Positions 8,070 through 18,067 of a stretch of 64,000 nucleotides of DNA are shown here, in pieces. The notes under the pieces are model-generated. The model was not told the origin of the DNA. It saw nothing but the letters and a program-made list of their open reading frames with translations, and did no database searches. This DNA comes from Paracoccus denitrificans (GTDB lineage Bacteria; Pseudomonadota; Alphaproteobacteria; Rhodobacterales; Rhodobacteraceae): positions 183,032 to 247,031 of the forward strand of contig NZ_FNEA01000004.1 of assembly GCF_900100045.1 (NCBI RefSeq), read 5' to 3'. Made by a program: the position numbers and the translations under genes. The stretch's first letter is position 1. The number at the start of each line of letters is the position of its first letter.

Positions 8070-10727
8070 TTAACCCGCTGCATTTTCCGTATTTTCCGCG
8101 CGGCGTGGTGGGCGCGGCGGCAGCGCGATGCGAAAGCAGGCGCCGCCCTGGCCTGGCAGATAGGCGATCGTGCCGCCCAGGAAATCCATGATCTCCTTGC
8201 AGATCGCCAGTCCCAGCCCGGCACCCCCGGCGCGCGAGGGATCGTCCAGCCGCGCGAATTTCTCGAAGATCAGCGCGCGGTTTTCCGGGCCGATGCCCGA
8301 GCCGTTGTCGTGGATGTCGATCTCGGTCCAGCCCTGGGGGTTGCGGCGGGTGTCGATGCGGATCGCGGGCTCGCTGGCGTCGCAATATTTCCGCGCGTTC
8401 GAGATGACGTTGATCAGCACCTGCAACAGCCGGTCCGGGTCGGTGATCACCGGCAGATGCTCGGCGACCGGGTTGCGGCGGATGGCGAATTCGCGCCCCG
8501 TCGCACTTGCCCCCGCGGCGGCCAGCGCGCGCCCGATCAGGTCGTGCAGGTTGACGACGCCGGGCTTCAGTTGCGCCCGGCCCGCCTCCAGCACCGAAAG
8601 GTCCAGCAGGTCGTCCAGCAGCCGGGTCATGCGGCAGGCCTCGTCCTGGATGATCCCGGCGAAGCGGGCACGGTCCCCGGTGGGCAGGTCCGGTTCCATC
8701 AGGATCTCGGAGAAGGCGCGGATCGAGGTCATGGGCGTGCGCAGCTCATGGCTGATCTGGCCGAGAAAGGCGTCCTTCTGCGCGGAAAGCGTGGTCAGCT
8801 TCTCGTTGCTTTCCCGCAGCATGGCGGCGGTTCTGGCCAGTTCCGCCGAGGTGATCTCCAGCCGGCGGTTGTCCTCGCGCGCGCGGCTGGCCTCGCCCGC
8901 GACCTCCATCAGGTCGGCCACGGTGACGCTGCCGCGCCCGCCGACCCGCGCCATCAGCGCCGAGGCCGTCGCCGCGCCCACCGTGCCGGCCAGGTGGCGC
9001 TCGAACCCGGCGAGAAAGCGCGGGGTCAGGTCGGGAAGATAGCCGGATTTTCCCTGATCTTCCGCGGCCTTGCGGAACACCTCCAGCGCATGTTCGTTGC
9101 CCCAGATCCGCCCGGCCAGCGTCAGCAGCGCCTCGGCCTGCACCGCTGGGGCGGTTTCGCTGGCGGCGGCGTCGGGGGCGATGGCATGGACGAAGGACAG
9201 CGCCTGCAACCGCTCGGTCGGGTCGGGGAAATCCATGAGCGAGGTCAGCACCAGAAGCAGCAGGTTCACCGCCAGCGCCAGCAGCACCGCCCCCGCGAAA
9301 GCATCGATTCCGGCAGGAAATGCCGGCGGAGCGGCCAGCCCCAGCGAGGGCAGGAAGACCGCGCGTCCCCAGATCAGCGCTCCCGCGACGATCCCGGCGA
9401 TGGCGCCCCGCCGGGTCGCGCCGCGCCAGATCAGCCCCGCGATCATGGCCGGCAGCACCTGCGCCATGCCCGAAAAGGCGACCGTCCCCATGGCGGCCAG
9501 GGCGGTGGTGCCCCCGGTCATGCGGTGATAGAGCCAGCCCGCGCCGATCACCGAGACGATGGCCAGCCGCCGCGCGTTCAGCATCAATGCGCCCAGATCG
9601 TCGCGGGCCTGCGCCGGTTCGGACAGCGCCGTCTGGCGCAGCCAGAGCCACAAGGGCACCAGCCAATGGTTCGCCATCATCGTCGACAGCGCGATGGCGC
9701 TGACCACCACCATCGACATGGCCGAGGAAAAGCCGCCCAGGAACACCAGCGCCGCCAGCGTGTCGCGCCCCTGCGACAGCGGCAGGGCCAGCACGTAAAG
9801 GTCGGGGTTCGAGCCCTTGGGCAGCAGGTCCGCGCCGACCACGGCGATGGGCAGCACCAGGAAGGACATGGCGGCCAGATAGGCGGGAAAAGCCCAGCCG
9901 GCCTGGCGCAGCCGATTCTCGTCGCTGGCCTCGACCACCAGGACGTGGAACATGCGCGGCAGCACCATCACCGCCGCCCCGGACAGCGCGATCAGCGTGA
10001 ACCAGCGATCCGGCCGGATCAGCCAGCCCTCGCCCCCGGCCGAGACCGCCATGCGGTCGATACGCGCCAGCACGTCGGCAGGCCCGTCCGCGATCCCCCA
10101 CAGCACATAGGCGCCGACGGCCAGAAAGGCGGCAAGCTTGACCACTGCCTCGACGGCGATGGCGATGACGACGCCGTGATGGCGCTCGTTCGCGGCCAGG
10201 TTGCGGGTGCCGAACAGGATGGCGAAGGCGGCAAGCCCGACCGCCACCCACAGCGCGATACTGCCGGGCAGGGGGTGGCCGCTGGTGGCGAATGCCGAAA
10301 GCGCCATCGAGACCGATTGCAGTTGCAGCGCGATATAGGGGGTCGAGGCCAGGACGCCGATCAGCGTCACCAGCGCCGCAAGCCCCGCGGACTTGCCGAA
10401 GCGGCTGGAGATGAGGTCGGCGATCGAGGTCACGCGATGCAGCCGCGCGACCCGGACCAGCCGCCTGAGGCCCCACCATGCCCCGGCAAAGACGATGCCG
10501 GGGCCAAGGTAGATGGTCAGGAACTCCAGCCCCGAGCGGGTGGCGTAGCCCACGGCGCCATAGAAGGTCCAGGCCGAGCAATAGACCGACAGCGACAGCG
10601 TATAGATCACCGGCCGGTCCATCCAGCGCCAGCGGCCGGCGGCGGCGGCCCGGTCGGCGGCATGGGCCAGCAGGAACATCAGCGCGACATAGACGACCGA
10701 GGCGGCGCCCAGGGTTTCAGGCGTCAT
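8070..10727 (-). CDS. Sodium/solute symporter-histidine kinase hybrid (CbrA/CrbS-like)
   Basis: An 885-residue inner-membrane sensor. Residues about 1-520 form an SLC5/PutP-type sodium-solute symporter with roughly 13 membrane segments. After a linker with a coiled coil (around TSAELARTAAMLRESNEKL) come HisKA, with the phosphoacceptor in SHELRTPMTS, and HATPase_c, with NVISNARKY, DNGSGIGPE and GAGLGLAIC. Known relatives CbrA and CrbS control carbon use; CrbS governs acetate scavenging. It overlaps the upstream small membrane gene by 11 bases and follows a receiver-domain gene and a ScfR regulator, so a short-chain fatty acid or carboxylate signal is plausible but inferred. Confidence 0.92.
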   Translation of the reverse strand: MTPETLGAASVVYVALMFLLAHAADRAAAAGRWRWMDRPVIYTLSLSVYCSAWTFYGAVGYATRSGLEFLTIYLGPGIVFAGAWWGLRRLVRVARLHRVTSIADLISSRFGKSAGLAALVTLIGVLASTPYIALQLQSVSMALSAFATSGHPLPGSIALWVAVGLAAFAILFGTRNLAANERHHGVVIAIAVEAVVKLAAFLAVGAYVLWGIADGPADVLARIDRMAVSAGGEGWLIRPDRWFTLIALSGAAVMVLPRMFHVLVVEASDENRLRQAGWAFPAYLAAMSFLVLPIAVVGADLLPKGSNPDLYVLALPLSQGRDTLAALVFLGGFSSAMSMVVVSAIALSTMMANHWLVPLWLWLRQTALSEPAQARDDLGALMLNARRLAIVSVIGAGWLYHRMTGGTTALAAMGTVAFSGMAQVLPAMIAGLIWRGATRRGAIAGIVAGALIWGRAVFLPSLGLAAPPAFPAGIDAFAGAVLLALAVNLLLLVLTSLMDFPDPTERLQALSFVHAIAPDAAASETAPAVQAEALLTLAGRIWGNEHALEVFRKAAEDQGKSGYLPDLTPRFLAGFERHLAGTVGAATASALMARVGGRGSVTVADLMEVAGEASRAREDNRRLEITSAELARTAAMLRESNEKLTTLSAQKDAFLGQISHELRTPMTSIRAFSEILMEPDLPTGDRARFAGIIQDEACRMTRLLDDLLDLSVLEAGRAQLKPGVVNLHDLIGRALAAAGASATGREFAIRRNPVAEHLPVITDPDRLLQVLINVISNARKYCDASEPAIRIDTRRNPQGWTEIDIHDNGSGIGPENRALIFEKFARLDDPSRAGGAGLGLAICKEIMDFLGGTIAYLPGQGGACFRIALPPRPPRRAENTENAAG

Positions 10728-10959
10728 CCTCGTCCTCCGCCTTTCCGCGCCCGATCATGCGGTGCAGTGCGGCGGTGACGGCGATGGTCAGCGCCCAGCT
10801 TGCCGCCAGCCAGACCGCGCCGCGCGCGTAGCTGAAATATTGCGGCAGCCACATCGGCGGCAGCACCGCCAGCAACGCGAACAGCACCGGCAGGACCCGG
10901 ATGGCGTCGCCCAGCCGGCGCTTGCGATAGGCATCGCGGCCAAGGAAAAGCCGGCGCAT
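10717..10959 (-). CDS. Small two-helix membrane protein
   Basis: An 80-residue protein with a basic N-terminus (MRRLFLGRDAYRKRRLGD), two predicted membrane helices (about residues 21-38 and 47-66) and an acidic end (GRGKAEDEDDA). A GAGG ribosome-binding site lies six bases before the ATG. The stop overlaps the start of the symporter-kinase by 11 bases, so the two are probably made together and may form a complex, as small subunits do with some symporters. I do not recognise a named family. Confidence 0.75.
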   Translation of the reverse strand: MRRLFLGRDAYRKRRLGDAIRVLPVLFALLAVLPPMWLPQYFSYARGAVWLAASWALTIAVTAALHRMIGRGKAEDEDDA

Positions 10960-10967
10960 CCGCGACC

Positions 10968-11330
10968 TCAGCCCGCGTCCAGAAGCTCGCGCACCATGGC
11001 GCGCAGATCGGCATTGGCAAAGGGCTTGGCAAGCGTCCGGTCCGCGCCCTGGGGCAGGTTCGCCATGCCGCGGGCGCTGAGCAGCAGCACCGGCAGCGTC
11101 CGCAACTCGGGATCGGCGCGCAGGTCGGCCAGCACCTCGGCGCCGCTGCGGCCGGGCAGCATCACGTCCAGGATCACCAACCGCGGCGCAAGCGCGCGGA
11201 TGCGCTGGAGGGCGCCGTTGCCTTCGAGCCATTGCTCGCATTGCCAGCCCTCGCGCGACAGGATGAAGCGGACGGCCTCGGCGATGCTGGGTTCGTCTTC
11301 GATCAGCAGCACATCGACACTTGCGGTCAC
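10968..11330 (-). CDS. Single-domain response regulator (CheY-like receiver)
   Basis: A 120-residue receiver domain with no output domain. The acidic pocket is IEDEP (about residues 10-14), the phosphoacceptor is D55 in LVILDVMLPGR, and the conserved lysine is in LAKPFAN. The GTG start at 11330 is chosen because AGGAG lies eight bases upstream and because the receiver fold begins immediately after it. It ends 8 bases before the small membrane protein gene. It could relay phosphate from the neighbouring symporter-kinase to another protein. Confidence 0.88.
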   Translation of the reverse strand: MTASVDVLLIEDEPSIAEAVRFILSREGWQCEQWLEGNGALQRIRALAPRLVILDVMLPGRSGAEVLADLRADPELRTLPVLLLSARGMANLPQGADRTLAKPFANADLRAMVRELLDAG

Positions 11331-11388
11331 GGGCGGCACTCCTGGGGCTTTGCGGCGATCATGGCGGCGGGCGGGGGCATTGTCAAAA

Positions 11389-12675
11389 TCAGGCTGGCCC
11401 CAGGATCGAGGGTTCGTGCCTTGCGGCACAGTCGGGACGGGGACAGATGCGGCAGGCCGGCCCCACCCCCAGCGCCGGGCGGCCGTCGCGGCCCGGTGCG
11501 GGGCGGATCAGCATCTGCGCGCGGCTGAGCGCGGGGCCGCCGAAACCCATGGGCAGCAGCCGTTCGGCGACCGCCCAGGCAGAGAAGCGGTGGCCGTTCG
11601 TGGTCTCGATCAGCCGCGCCACCGGCAGTTGCGGCTGGGCCAATGCCTCGAACAGCGGCCAGAGCGCGCAGCCCTCGCCCGGGCGCGGCAGCTCGAAACC
11701 CGGCGCGGCGTGGCGAAACAGCGTGGCGCCCGAGCCGTCGCAGACCACCAGCCCGGCCTGCGCCCAGGCGCCCGGACGCAGCATGCCCAGCCGGCGCAGC
11801 ACCAGGTCCAGCGGCTGCCCCAGAATCGCTGCGATCACCGCCGGGTCGTCGGCGGCCTCGCCGGCCTCGTCCACCGCCGCCGCCAGCGCCGCATCGGGCA
11901 GCGCGGCGCGGTCGCGCGCCTGTGCCGCCAGCAGATCCTGCGCCAAGACCCGCGCCGCATCCGAGGCAAGCTCCGTCGCCTCGGCGGGCTCGGGTTGGCC
12001 GGCGGCGATCCAGGCCTCGACCTCCTCCCGCGGAGACATCGGCACCGCCTCGTCCTCGAAGCTGTCCAGATAGGCGACGAGCGATTGCGCGGTGCGGGAC
12101 AGCCGCTGGCTGTCGCTGTCCAGGTTGGCATGGAATCGGTCGCGCCATTCCGGCTCGATCTCGGGCGTCTCGGCCAGGATCGAGGCGGTCGAGCGCAGCG
12201 CCGTGACCGCCGATTGCACCTCGTGCAGCGTCGCCAGCAGATAGGGGTCGCGGGTCATGCGGTCCGACAGCGCGATCAGCCGCCGCTCCAGCGCATCGGC
12301 GCGGCGCGTGACCCCGGCCAATGCCGAGGCCCAGCCGGGAAACCGGGCGGCGAATTCGGCGATCTGGTCCAGCTCGACCGTGGCGCCGGGCTGGTCGGCG
12401 GCGCGCGCCGCCGCCTCGCGCAGCGCGCCGATCAGCGCCTCCTCGCGGTCCGAGGCCAGCTCGGTCGCGTCGATCTCCAGTGCATCGGCCAGCCGCGACA
12501 GCAGTTCCTCGCCGACCGGGCGGCGGTTGTGCTCGATGAGGTTGAGATAGGCGGCCGAGATCTCGGCCCGGCGCGCCACCTCGGTCTGGCGCCGGCCGAG
12601 CGACAGGCGGCGCTCGCGGATGCGGGTGCCGATCAGGGGGCGTGCGACGGGATGGCGGGGCAAGGAACGTGGCAT
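11389..12675 (-). CDS. ScfR family short-chain fatty acyl-CoA transcriptional regulator (XRE + DUF2083)
   Basis: A 428-residue transcription factor. An XRE helix-turn-helix lies at about residues 16-72 (IGTRIRERRLSLGRRQTEVARR, AYLNLIEHNRRPV). The C-terminal DUF2083 domain includes a cysteine cluster in CRICPRPDC. Members of this family, such as RamB of Paracoccus and Mycobacterium and PccR of Rhodobacter, sense acyl-CoA thioesters and control the glyoxylate shunt or propionyl-CoA assimilation. No such target gene lies in the window. It begins 3 bases after the stop of the LuxR-type regulator, so it belongs to that operon. Which acyl-CoA it senses is not readable. Confidence 0.9.
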   Translation of the reverse strand: MPRSLPRHPVARPLIGTRIRERRLSLGRRQTEVARRAEISAAYLNLIEHNRRPVGEELLSRLADALEIDATELASDREEALIGALREAAARAADQPGATVELDQIAEFAARFPGWASALAGVTRRADALERRLIALSDRMTRDPYLLATLHEVQSAVTALRSTASILAETPEIEPEWRDRFHANLDSDSQRLSRTAQSLVAYLDSFEDEAVPMSPREEVEAWIAAGQPEPAEATELASDAARVLAQDLLAAQARDRAALPDAALAAAVDEAGEAADDPAVIAAILGQPLDLVLRRLGMLRPGAWAQAGLVVCDGSGATLFRHAAPGFELPRPGEGCALWPLFEALAQPQLPVARLIETTNGHRFSAWAVAERLLPMGFGGPALSRAQMLIRPAPGRDGRPALGVGPACRICPRPDCAARHEPSILGPA

Positions 12676-12678
12676 GGC

Positions 12679-13353
12679 TCAGATCCCGTCGCGGGTCTCT
12701 TCGAGGTGGCGGATCGCCTTGACGACCAGGTCGGCGAAGCTTTGCGCCGACAGCTTGTCCTTGAGCGTCTGGCTGACGTTCGAGACGGTCTTGTAGCTGA
12801 TGTTCGCCCGCTCGGCGATCTCGCGATAGCTGAGCCCCTCGGCGATGGCGCGCAGGATGTCCAGCTCGCGCGGGGTCAGGCGCGGGCGCGGCGGCGTGGC
12901 GCCGGGCCGCTCCAGCAGGGCGATGCGGCGCGCCAGGTCGGCCGGGACGTAGTCCCCGCCGCGGGCCACCTCGCGCAGCGCCTCGCAGATATCGTCCGAG
13001 GGCGAATCCTTCATGATGATGCCGTTGCAGCCGGCCTGCAGCGCCCGCCGGGCGATGATCGGGCTGCGATGCATGGTAAAGACCAGGATCGGCTGGTTCG
13101 CGCCGGCGGCGCGCAGCCGCTCGATCAGCCGGGCGCCTGCCAGCCTGGCCTCGCCCATGGTCAGGTCGACGACGATCACGTCCGGTGCCTGCCGCCGCCA
13201 GGCCCGCCAGCCCTGCGATGGCGTGGCGGCGGCGATGACCTCGCAATCCAGGCGGCCGCGGGTGATCCATTCCCAGCCCTCGGCGACGACCGGGTGATCG
13301 TCGACGATCAGCACGCGCAGCGGCGGGGCGGGGCTTGGGACGGTTGCGGTCAT
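12679..13353 (-). CDS. LuxR/NarL-type DNA-binding response regulator
   Basis: A 224-residue two-component regulator. The receiver holds the acidic pair in VLIVDDHPVV (residues 18-19) and phosphoacceptor D63 in VIVVDLTMG. The C-terminal helix-turn-helix reads LTPRELDILRAIAEGLSYREIAERANISYKTVSNV in two pieces around residues 155-190. The ATG (13351-13353) overlaps the TGA of the upstream kinase as ATGA, so this kinase is its cognate partner. The pair resembles MoxYX/FlhSR systems of methylotrophic Paracoccus and also CrbR-type regulators; no methanol or formaldehyde gene is nearby to settle it. Confidence 0.93.
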   Translation of the reverse strand: MTATVPSPAPPLRVLIVDDHPVVAEGWEWITRGRLDCEVIAAATPSQGWRAWRRQAPDVIVVDLTMGEARLAGARLIERLRAAGANQPILVFTMHRSPIIARRALQAGCNGIIMKDSPSDDICEALREVARGGDYVPADLARRIALLERPGATPPRPRLTPRELDILRAIAEGLSYREIAERANISYKTVSNVSQTLKDKLSAQSFADLVVKAIRHLEETRDGI

Positions 13354-14756
13354 CGGGCTGATCCTTGCTCGGCCGGGCAGGGCAGGTGGCATTCGGTAAG
13401 GGTCCAGGGGCCTTCGCGCCGGGGCGGCTGGTAGCGCCCGCCAAGCGCGCTGGCGCGGTCGCGCATGCCGGCCTGGCCAAGCCCGGCCCGGCTGCCCGGT
13501 GCGGCGGGGCCGCTGCCGTCGTCGGCGACGCGGGCGGCGATGCCGTGGTCCTCATGCGCCAGGGACACCCGGATCGCGCCGGGCGCGGCATGGCGCAGCG
13601 CGTTGAGCACGCTTTCCCGCACGAAGCGGTAAAGCGCGATCCGCCCGGCCTCGCCCGGCTCGGGCAGGTCGGGCGGGCAGTCCAGCGTGATGGCGGTATC
13701 GGGCGCGATCTCGGCGAATTCGATCAGCAGCTCTTGCAGCATCTCGGCAAGGCTCGCGCCCTCGGCCGGGGCCAGCCGCAGGTCGTCGATGGCGGCGCGG
13801 GCGCTTTGCCGGATCGCCTGCGCGTGGCGCGAGACGGCGGAAAGCGCCTCGGCCAGCGCCGGGTCGCGGCCGGTCCCGGCTGCGCGGCCGGCCTGGCCCA
13901 CGGCCGCCTGCAGCGCGAAAAGCTGCGGGCCGATGCCGTCATGCAGGTCGCTGGCGATGCGGGCGCGCTCGGCCTCGGCCAGGGTCAGCATCCGGCCTTG
14001 CAGGCGGCGGTTCTCGGCCCGCTCTCCGGCCAGATGCGCGGCCAGCGCGTTGACGCCGTCGGTCAGCACCGCCAGTTCCGCCAGCCCGGTCTGCGGCGCG
14101 GGATGGTCCAGATCGCCCGCCCGCATCCGGTCCAGTGCCGCGCCCAGCAGTCCCAGCCGCCGCAGCACCAGCGCGGTGATGGCCATGGTGACGCCGATCG
14201 CCACCAGCGCCATGGCGGCCAGAAGCGGCAGGATCAGCCGGAAATCCGCCCAGGCCTCGGCGATCTCGTCGCGGGGATCGGTGCGGATCTCCAGCACGCC
14301 CAGCACGTTGGGATATTGCGCGATGGGGATCAGTTCGTGCAGCGGCTCGGGGCGGATCAGCGCGGCGAACCACTCCGGCACCTGCCCGGGCGGCAGGCGC
14401 GGCGCCAGCGCCAGCGCCACGGGCTGGCCCTGGGCATCGCGCAACTCGGCCGACAGGTGGCGCTGCGCCTCGATCTCGGCGGCGATGCGGGCTGCCTCGG
14501 CCATCATGTCGCGCCGCTCGAAGGCGGTGGGCAGATGCAGCGTGGCAAAGGCATTGGCCAGCTGGAAGGCCGAGCCGGTCTCGTCCCGGGCCGAGTTGCG
14601 GGCGTTGAGGATCAGCACCGTGGCGACGATGGCGACCATGGCGAGCCAGGCCAGCGCCGAGCCGCCAAGCGCCAGAAGCCGCAGGGCCACGCCATGCGAG
14701 CGCCCACGCCGGACCGGCGCGTCCCGGGCAGCCGCGATGTGGCTGGTTGCGTCCAT
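13350..14756 (-). CDS. NarX-type sensor histidine kinase with LapD/MoxY-like periplasmic domain
   Basis: A 468-residue membrane kinase. One helix lies at about residues 26-48 and a second at about 175-198. The periplasmic part between them ends with GVLEIRTDPRDEIAEAW, a pattern typical of the LapD/MoxY N-terminal domain. A HAMP-like segment follows, then HisKA_3 with phosphoacceptor histidine in RIASDLHDGIGPQ and an HATPase with RFVRESVLNALRHA and GLGQAGMRDRA. The ATG has GGGAG five bases upstream. It is the first gene of the signalling operon and overlaps its regulator by 4 bases. The signal is unknown. Confidence 0.92.
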   Translation of the reverse strand: MDATSHIAAARDAPVRRGRSHGVALRLLALGGSALAWLAMVAIVATVLILNARNSARDETGSAFQLANAFATLHLPTAFERRDMMAEAARIAAEIEAQRHLSAELRDAQGQPVALALAPRLPPGQVPEWFAALIRPEPLHELIPIAQYPNVLGVLEIRTDPRDEIAEAWADFRLILPLLAAMALVAIGVTMAITALVLRRLGLLGAALDRMRAGDLDHPAPQTGLAELAVLTDGVNALAAHLAGERAENRRLQGRMLTLAEAERARIASDLHDGIGPQLFALQAAVGQAGRAAGTGRDPALAEALSAVSRHAQAIRQSARAAIDDLRLAPAEGASLAEMLQELLIEFAEIAPDTAITLDCPPDLPEPGEAGRIALYRFVRESVLNALRHAAPGAIRVSLAHEDHGIAARVADDGSGPAAPGSRAGLGQAGMRDRASALGGRYQPPRREGPWTLTECHLPCPAEQGSAR

Positions 14757-14897
14757 GTCTCTCCCTGCCGCCGCGGCGGCTCCTCGGCAAAAGACTAGGA
14801 CGCGGATCGGGGCGGGGCAAGCGGGCTGCGCGCCATAAGGAAAGGGCCGGGACGCGCAGCGCAGATCCCGGCCCCCAAGGCTGTCTTGCGTCCCGGC

Positions 14898-17800
14898 TCA
14901 GGCGCGGGACGCTGCGGGCTCCGCCGGCTCGGGGCGGCCGAGCGCGCGGCGCACCAGCACGAAGAACAGCGGCACGAACAGCACGCCCAGCACCGTGGCC
15001 GAGACCGTGCCGCCCAGCACCGTGGCGCCGATGGTGTTGCGGCCGTTCGCGCCGGCGCCAGAGGACAGCACCAAGGGCAGCACGCCCAGTGAGAAGGCGA
15101 CCGAGGTCATGATGATCGGCCGGAACCGCTGCCGCGCCGCCTCGACCACCGCATCGTAAAGCGGCTTGCCCTGTTCGGCCTGTTCGCGGGCGAATTCGAC
15201 GATCAGGATGGCGTTCTTGCCGGTCAGCCCGATGACCGTCAGCAGGCCGACCTGGAAGAACACGCCATTGTCGAAACCGCCCAGCCAGGCCCCGACCAGC
15301 GCGCCCAGAACGCCGATCGGCATGGCCAGCATCACCGCGAAGGGGATCGACCAGCTTTCGTAAAGCGCGGCCAGGCACAGGAACACCACCGCCAGCGACA
15401 GGCCGTAAAGCAGCAATGTCTGGTTGCCGGCCTGCTGTTCCTCCAGCGACAGGCCGGTCCAGGCCACGTCGAAGCCAGCGGGAAGCTGCGCGGCCAGCTC
15501 CTCGATCGCGGCCATGGCCTGGCCGCTGGAGACACCCGGCGTCGGGCTGCCCTGGATCTGCATGGCGGGCACGCCGTTATAGCGGTCCAGACCCTGCGGC
15601 CCATAGCTCCAGCGGCCGTCGGCGAAGTTCGAAAACGGCACCAGCCCGCCCGAGCTGTTCCTGACCCGCCACTTGTCGATATCGGTCGGCACGGCGCGGG
15701 AATCGGATTCGCCCTGCACATAGACGCGCTTGATGCGGCCGCGGTCGATGAAGTCGTTCACATAGCGCCCGGCCCAGGCGACCGAGAGCAGGCTGCCCAC
15801 ATCGGTCGCCGTGACCCCCATGGCGCCTGCCTTGCGCCAGTCGATGTCGAGATTGTATTGCGCCGCGTCCTCCAGCCCGTTCGGCCGGGCCGACGCGATG
15901 CGGTCGTCCTGCCCGGACATGCCCAGCAACTGGTTGCGCGCATCCAGCAATTGCTCATGGGCCTGGCCGGCACGGGCCGGCACGGGCCTGCAGGTAGAAG
16001 TCGAAGCCCGAGACGTTGCCGAGCTCGATCACCGAGGGCGGAACGATGGGGAAGGCCATGGCGTCGCGGATGCCCATCAGCGCCGGGAATGCCCGCCCGG
16101 CGATGGCCTGCACCGACTGCTCGGCGCCGGGCCGCTCGCTCCAGTCCTTGAGCCGCAGGAAGGCGATGCCCATGTTCTGCCCCGATCCGGCGAAGCTGAA
16201 GCCCGAGACGCCGAAGAAGGACTCGACATTGTCGGATTCGTTTTCCGCGAAATAGTGCTGGATCTGGTCGATCACCGCATCCGTGCGCTCGCTCGTGGCG
16301 CCGGTGGGGCCCTGGACCAGCACGAACATGATGCCCTGGTCCTCGTCGGGCAGGAATCCGGTGGGCGTGCGCAGGAACAGGAACACCATGGCCGCGCCGA
16401 TGCACAGGTAGATCAGCATCATCCGCAGCGGGCGGCGGATCAGCCAGTTCACCGAACTGCCATAGCCGTGGATGGTGCGGTCGAAGCCGCGGTTGAACAG
16501 GCCGAAGAAGCCGCGTGTCTTGTGGCCGTGCTCGTTCTTCAGCAGCGTGGCGCAAAGCGCCGGCGTCAGCGTCAGCGCCACCAGCACCGACAGGCCCATG
16601 GCCGAGGCGATGGTGATGGCGAACTGCTTGTAGATCACGCCGGTCGAGCCGCCGAAGAAGGCCATCGGCACGAAGACCGCCGACAGGACCAGCGCGATGC
16701 CGATCAGCGCGCCGGTGATCTGGCCCATGGACTTGCGCGTCGCCTCGCGCGGGTCCAGCCCTTCCTCCTCCATGATGCGCTCGACGTTCTCGACCACGAC
16801 GATGGCGTCGTCCACCAGAAGGCCGATGGCCAGCACCATGGCCAGCATGGTCAGCGTGTTGATGGTGAAGCCAAGCGCCGCCAGCACGCCGAAGGTGCCC
16901 AGAAGCACCACCGGCACCGCCAGGGTCGGGATCAGCGTCGCGCGCCAGTTCTGCAGGAACAGCAGCATGACGAAGAACACCAGCACGATGGCCTCGACCA
17001 GCGTCTTGACCACCTCCTCGATGGAGATCAGCACGAAGGGCGTGGTGTCGAAGGGGATGACGTAGTCCATGCCCTCGGGGAAGAAGCGGGCGAATTCCTC
17101 CATCCGCGCCTTGACCCGTTCCGCCGTGTCCAGCGCGTTCGCCCCCGAGGCCAGGCTGATCGCCATGCCCGAGGCCGGCTGGCCGTTGTAGCGGGCATTG
17201 GTCATGTAGTCCTCGGCGCCGATCTCGACCCGGGCCACGTCCTTGAGCAGGATCAGCCCGCCGTCCTGCTCGGCGCGCAGCACGATCTGCTCGAAATCCT
17301 CGGGGGTCGAGAGCAGCGATTGCGCGGTGACGGTGGCGTTCAGCATCTGCCCCCGGGGCGCGGGCTGGCTGCCGAAGGAGCCGGCCGAGATCTGCGCGTT
17401 TTCCGACGAGACCGCCGCCACCACGTCCGAGGGCGTCAGCTCGTAGGCGGCGAGCTTCGAGGGATCGAGCCAGATCCGCATGGCATATTGCGCGCCGAAG
17501 ACCTGGACCGAACCCACGCCCTCGACCCGGCTGAGGTCGTTCACGAGGTTCGAGATCAGGTAGTCGGCCAGGTCCACCTGCTCATAGCGGTCGTCGGCCG
17601 AGGTCAGGCCGATGACCATCAGGAAGCCCGAGGCGGATTTCTCGACCGTGATGCCCTGGCGCTGCACCGGCTCGGGCAGCAATGCGGTGGCCTGTGCCAG
17701 CTTGTTCTGCACCTGCACCTGGGCGATGTCGGGATCGGTGCCGGTCTCGAAGGTCAGCGTCGTGGTCGAGGTGCCGGCCGAGGTCGAACTGGACGAGAAA

Positions 17801-18030
17801 TAGCGCAGCCCATCCAGCCCGGTCATCTGCTGTTCGATGATCTGGGTGACCGTATTGGCGACCGTATCGGCCGAGGCGCCGGGATAGGTGGCGCGGATCG
17901 TCACCGAGGGCGGCGCGATCTGCGGATATTGCGCCACCGGCAGCGAGGTGATCGACAGCAGCCCGAGCCCCATGATCAGGATCGAGATCACCCAGGCGAA
18001 GACCGGACGGTCGATGAAAAAGCGGGCCAT
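14898..18030 (-). pseudogene. RND multidrug efflux pump (AcrB family), interrupted by a frameshift
   Basis: An inner-membrane proton-drug antiporter split into two frames. The first part (18030 down to 15955, 691 codons) starts [15 protein letters not shown], the classic HAE1 start, and ends [21 protein letters not shown]. The second part continues from [19 protein letters not shown] to the stop at 14898, with GKNAILIVEFA and the usual final membrane helices. A 10-bp direct duplication at the junction shifts the frame. Removing 10 bases gives a continuous protein of 1040 residues, the normal AcrB length. It follows the adaptor gene by 37 bases. It could be a true null, a phase-variable allele or a sequencing artefact. 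No TolC-type gene or TetR repressor is adjacent. Confidence 0.88.
15965..15988. repeat. 10-bp tandem duplication (2.4 copies) causing the pump frameshift
   Basis: The plus strand carries the unit CCGGCACGGG repeated with period 10 from 15965 to 15988. On the coding strand this doubles GGCCCGTGCC inside the codons for LQARAG. One copy fewer restores the reading frame [10 protein letters not shown] expected for AcrB proteins. Confidence 0.92.
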
Positions 18031-18067
18031 GTGCGGTTCCTGTCCTGTTCCCTCGCGGCGTCCGGGG

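Noticed and set aside
7863..10778. Very long open frame on the plus strand opposite the symporter-kinase and FliM-like genes
   Set aside because: Arginine-, glutamine- and histidine-rich translation with no domain; a typical antisense shadow of GC-rich coding sequence.
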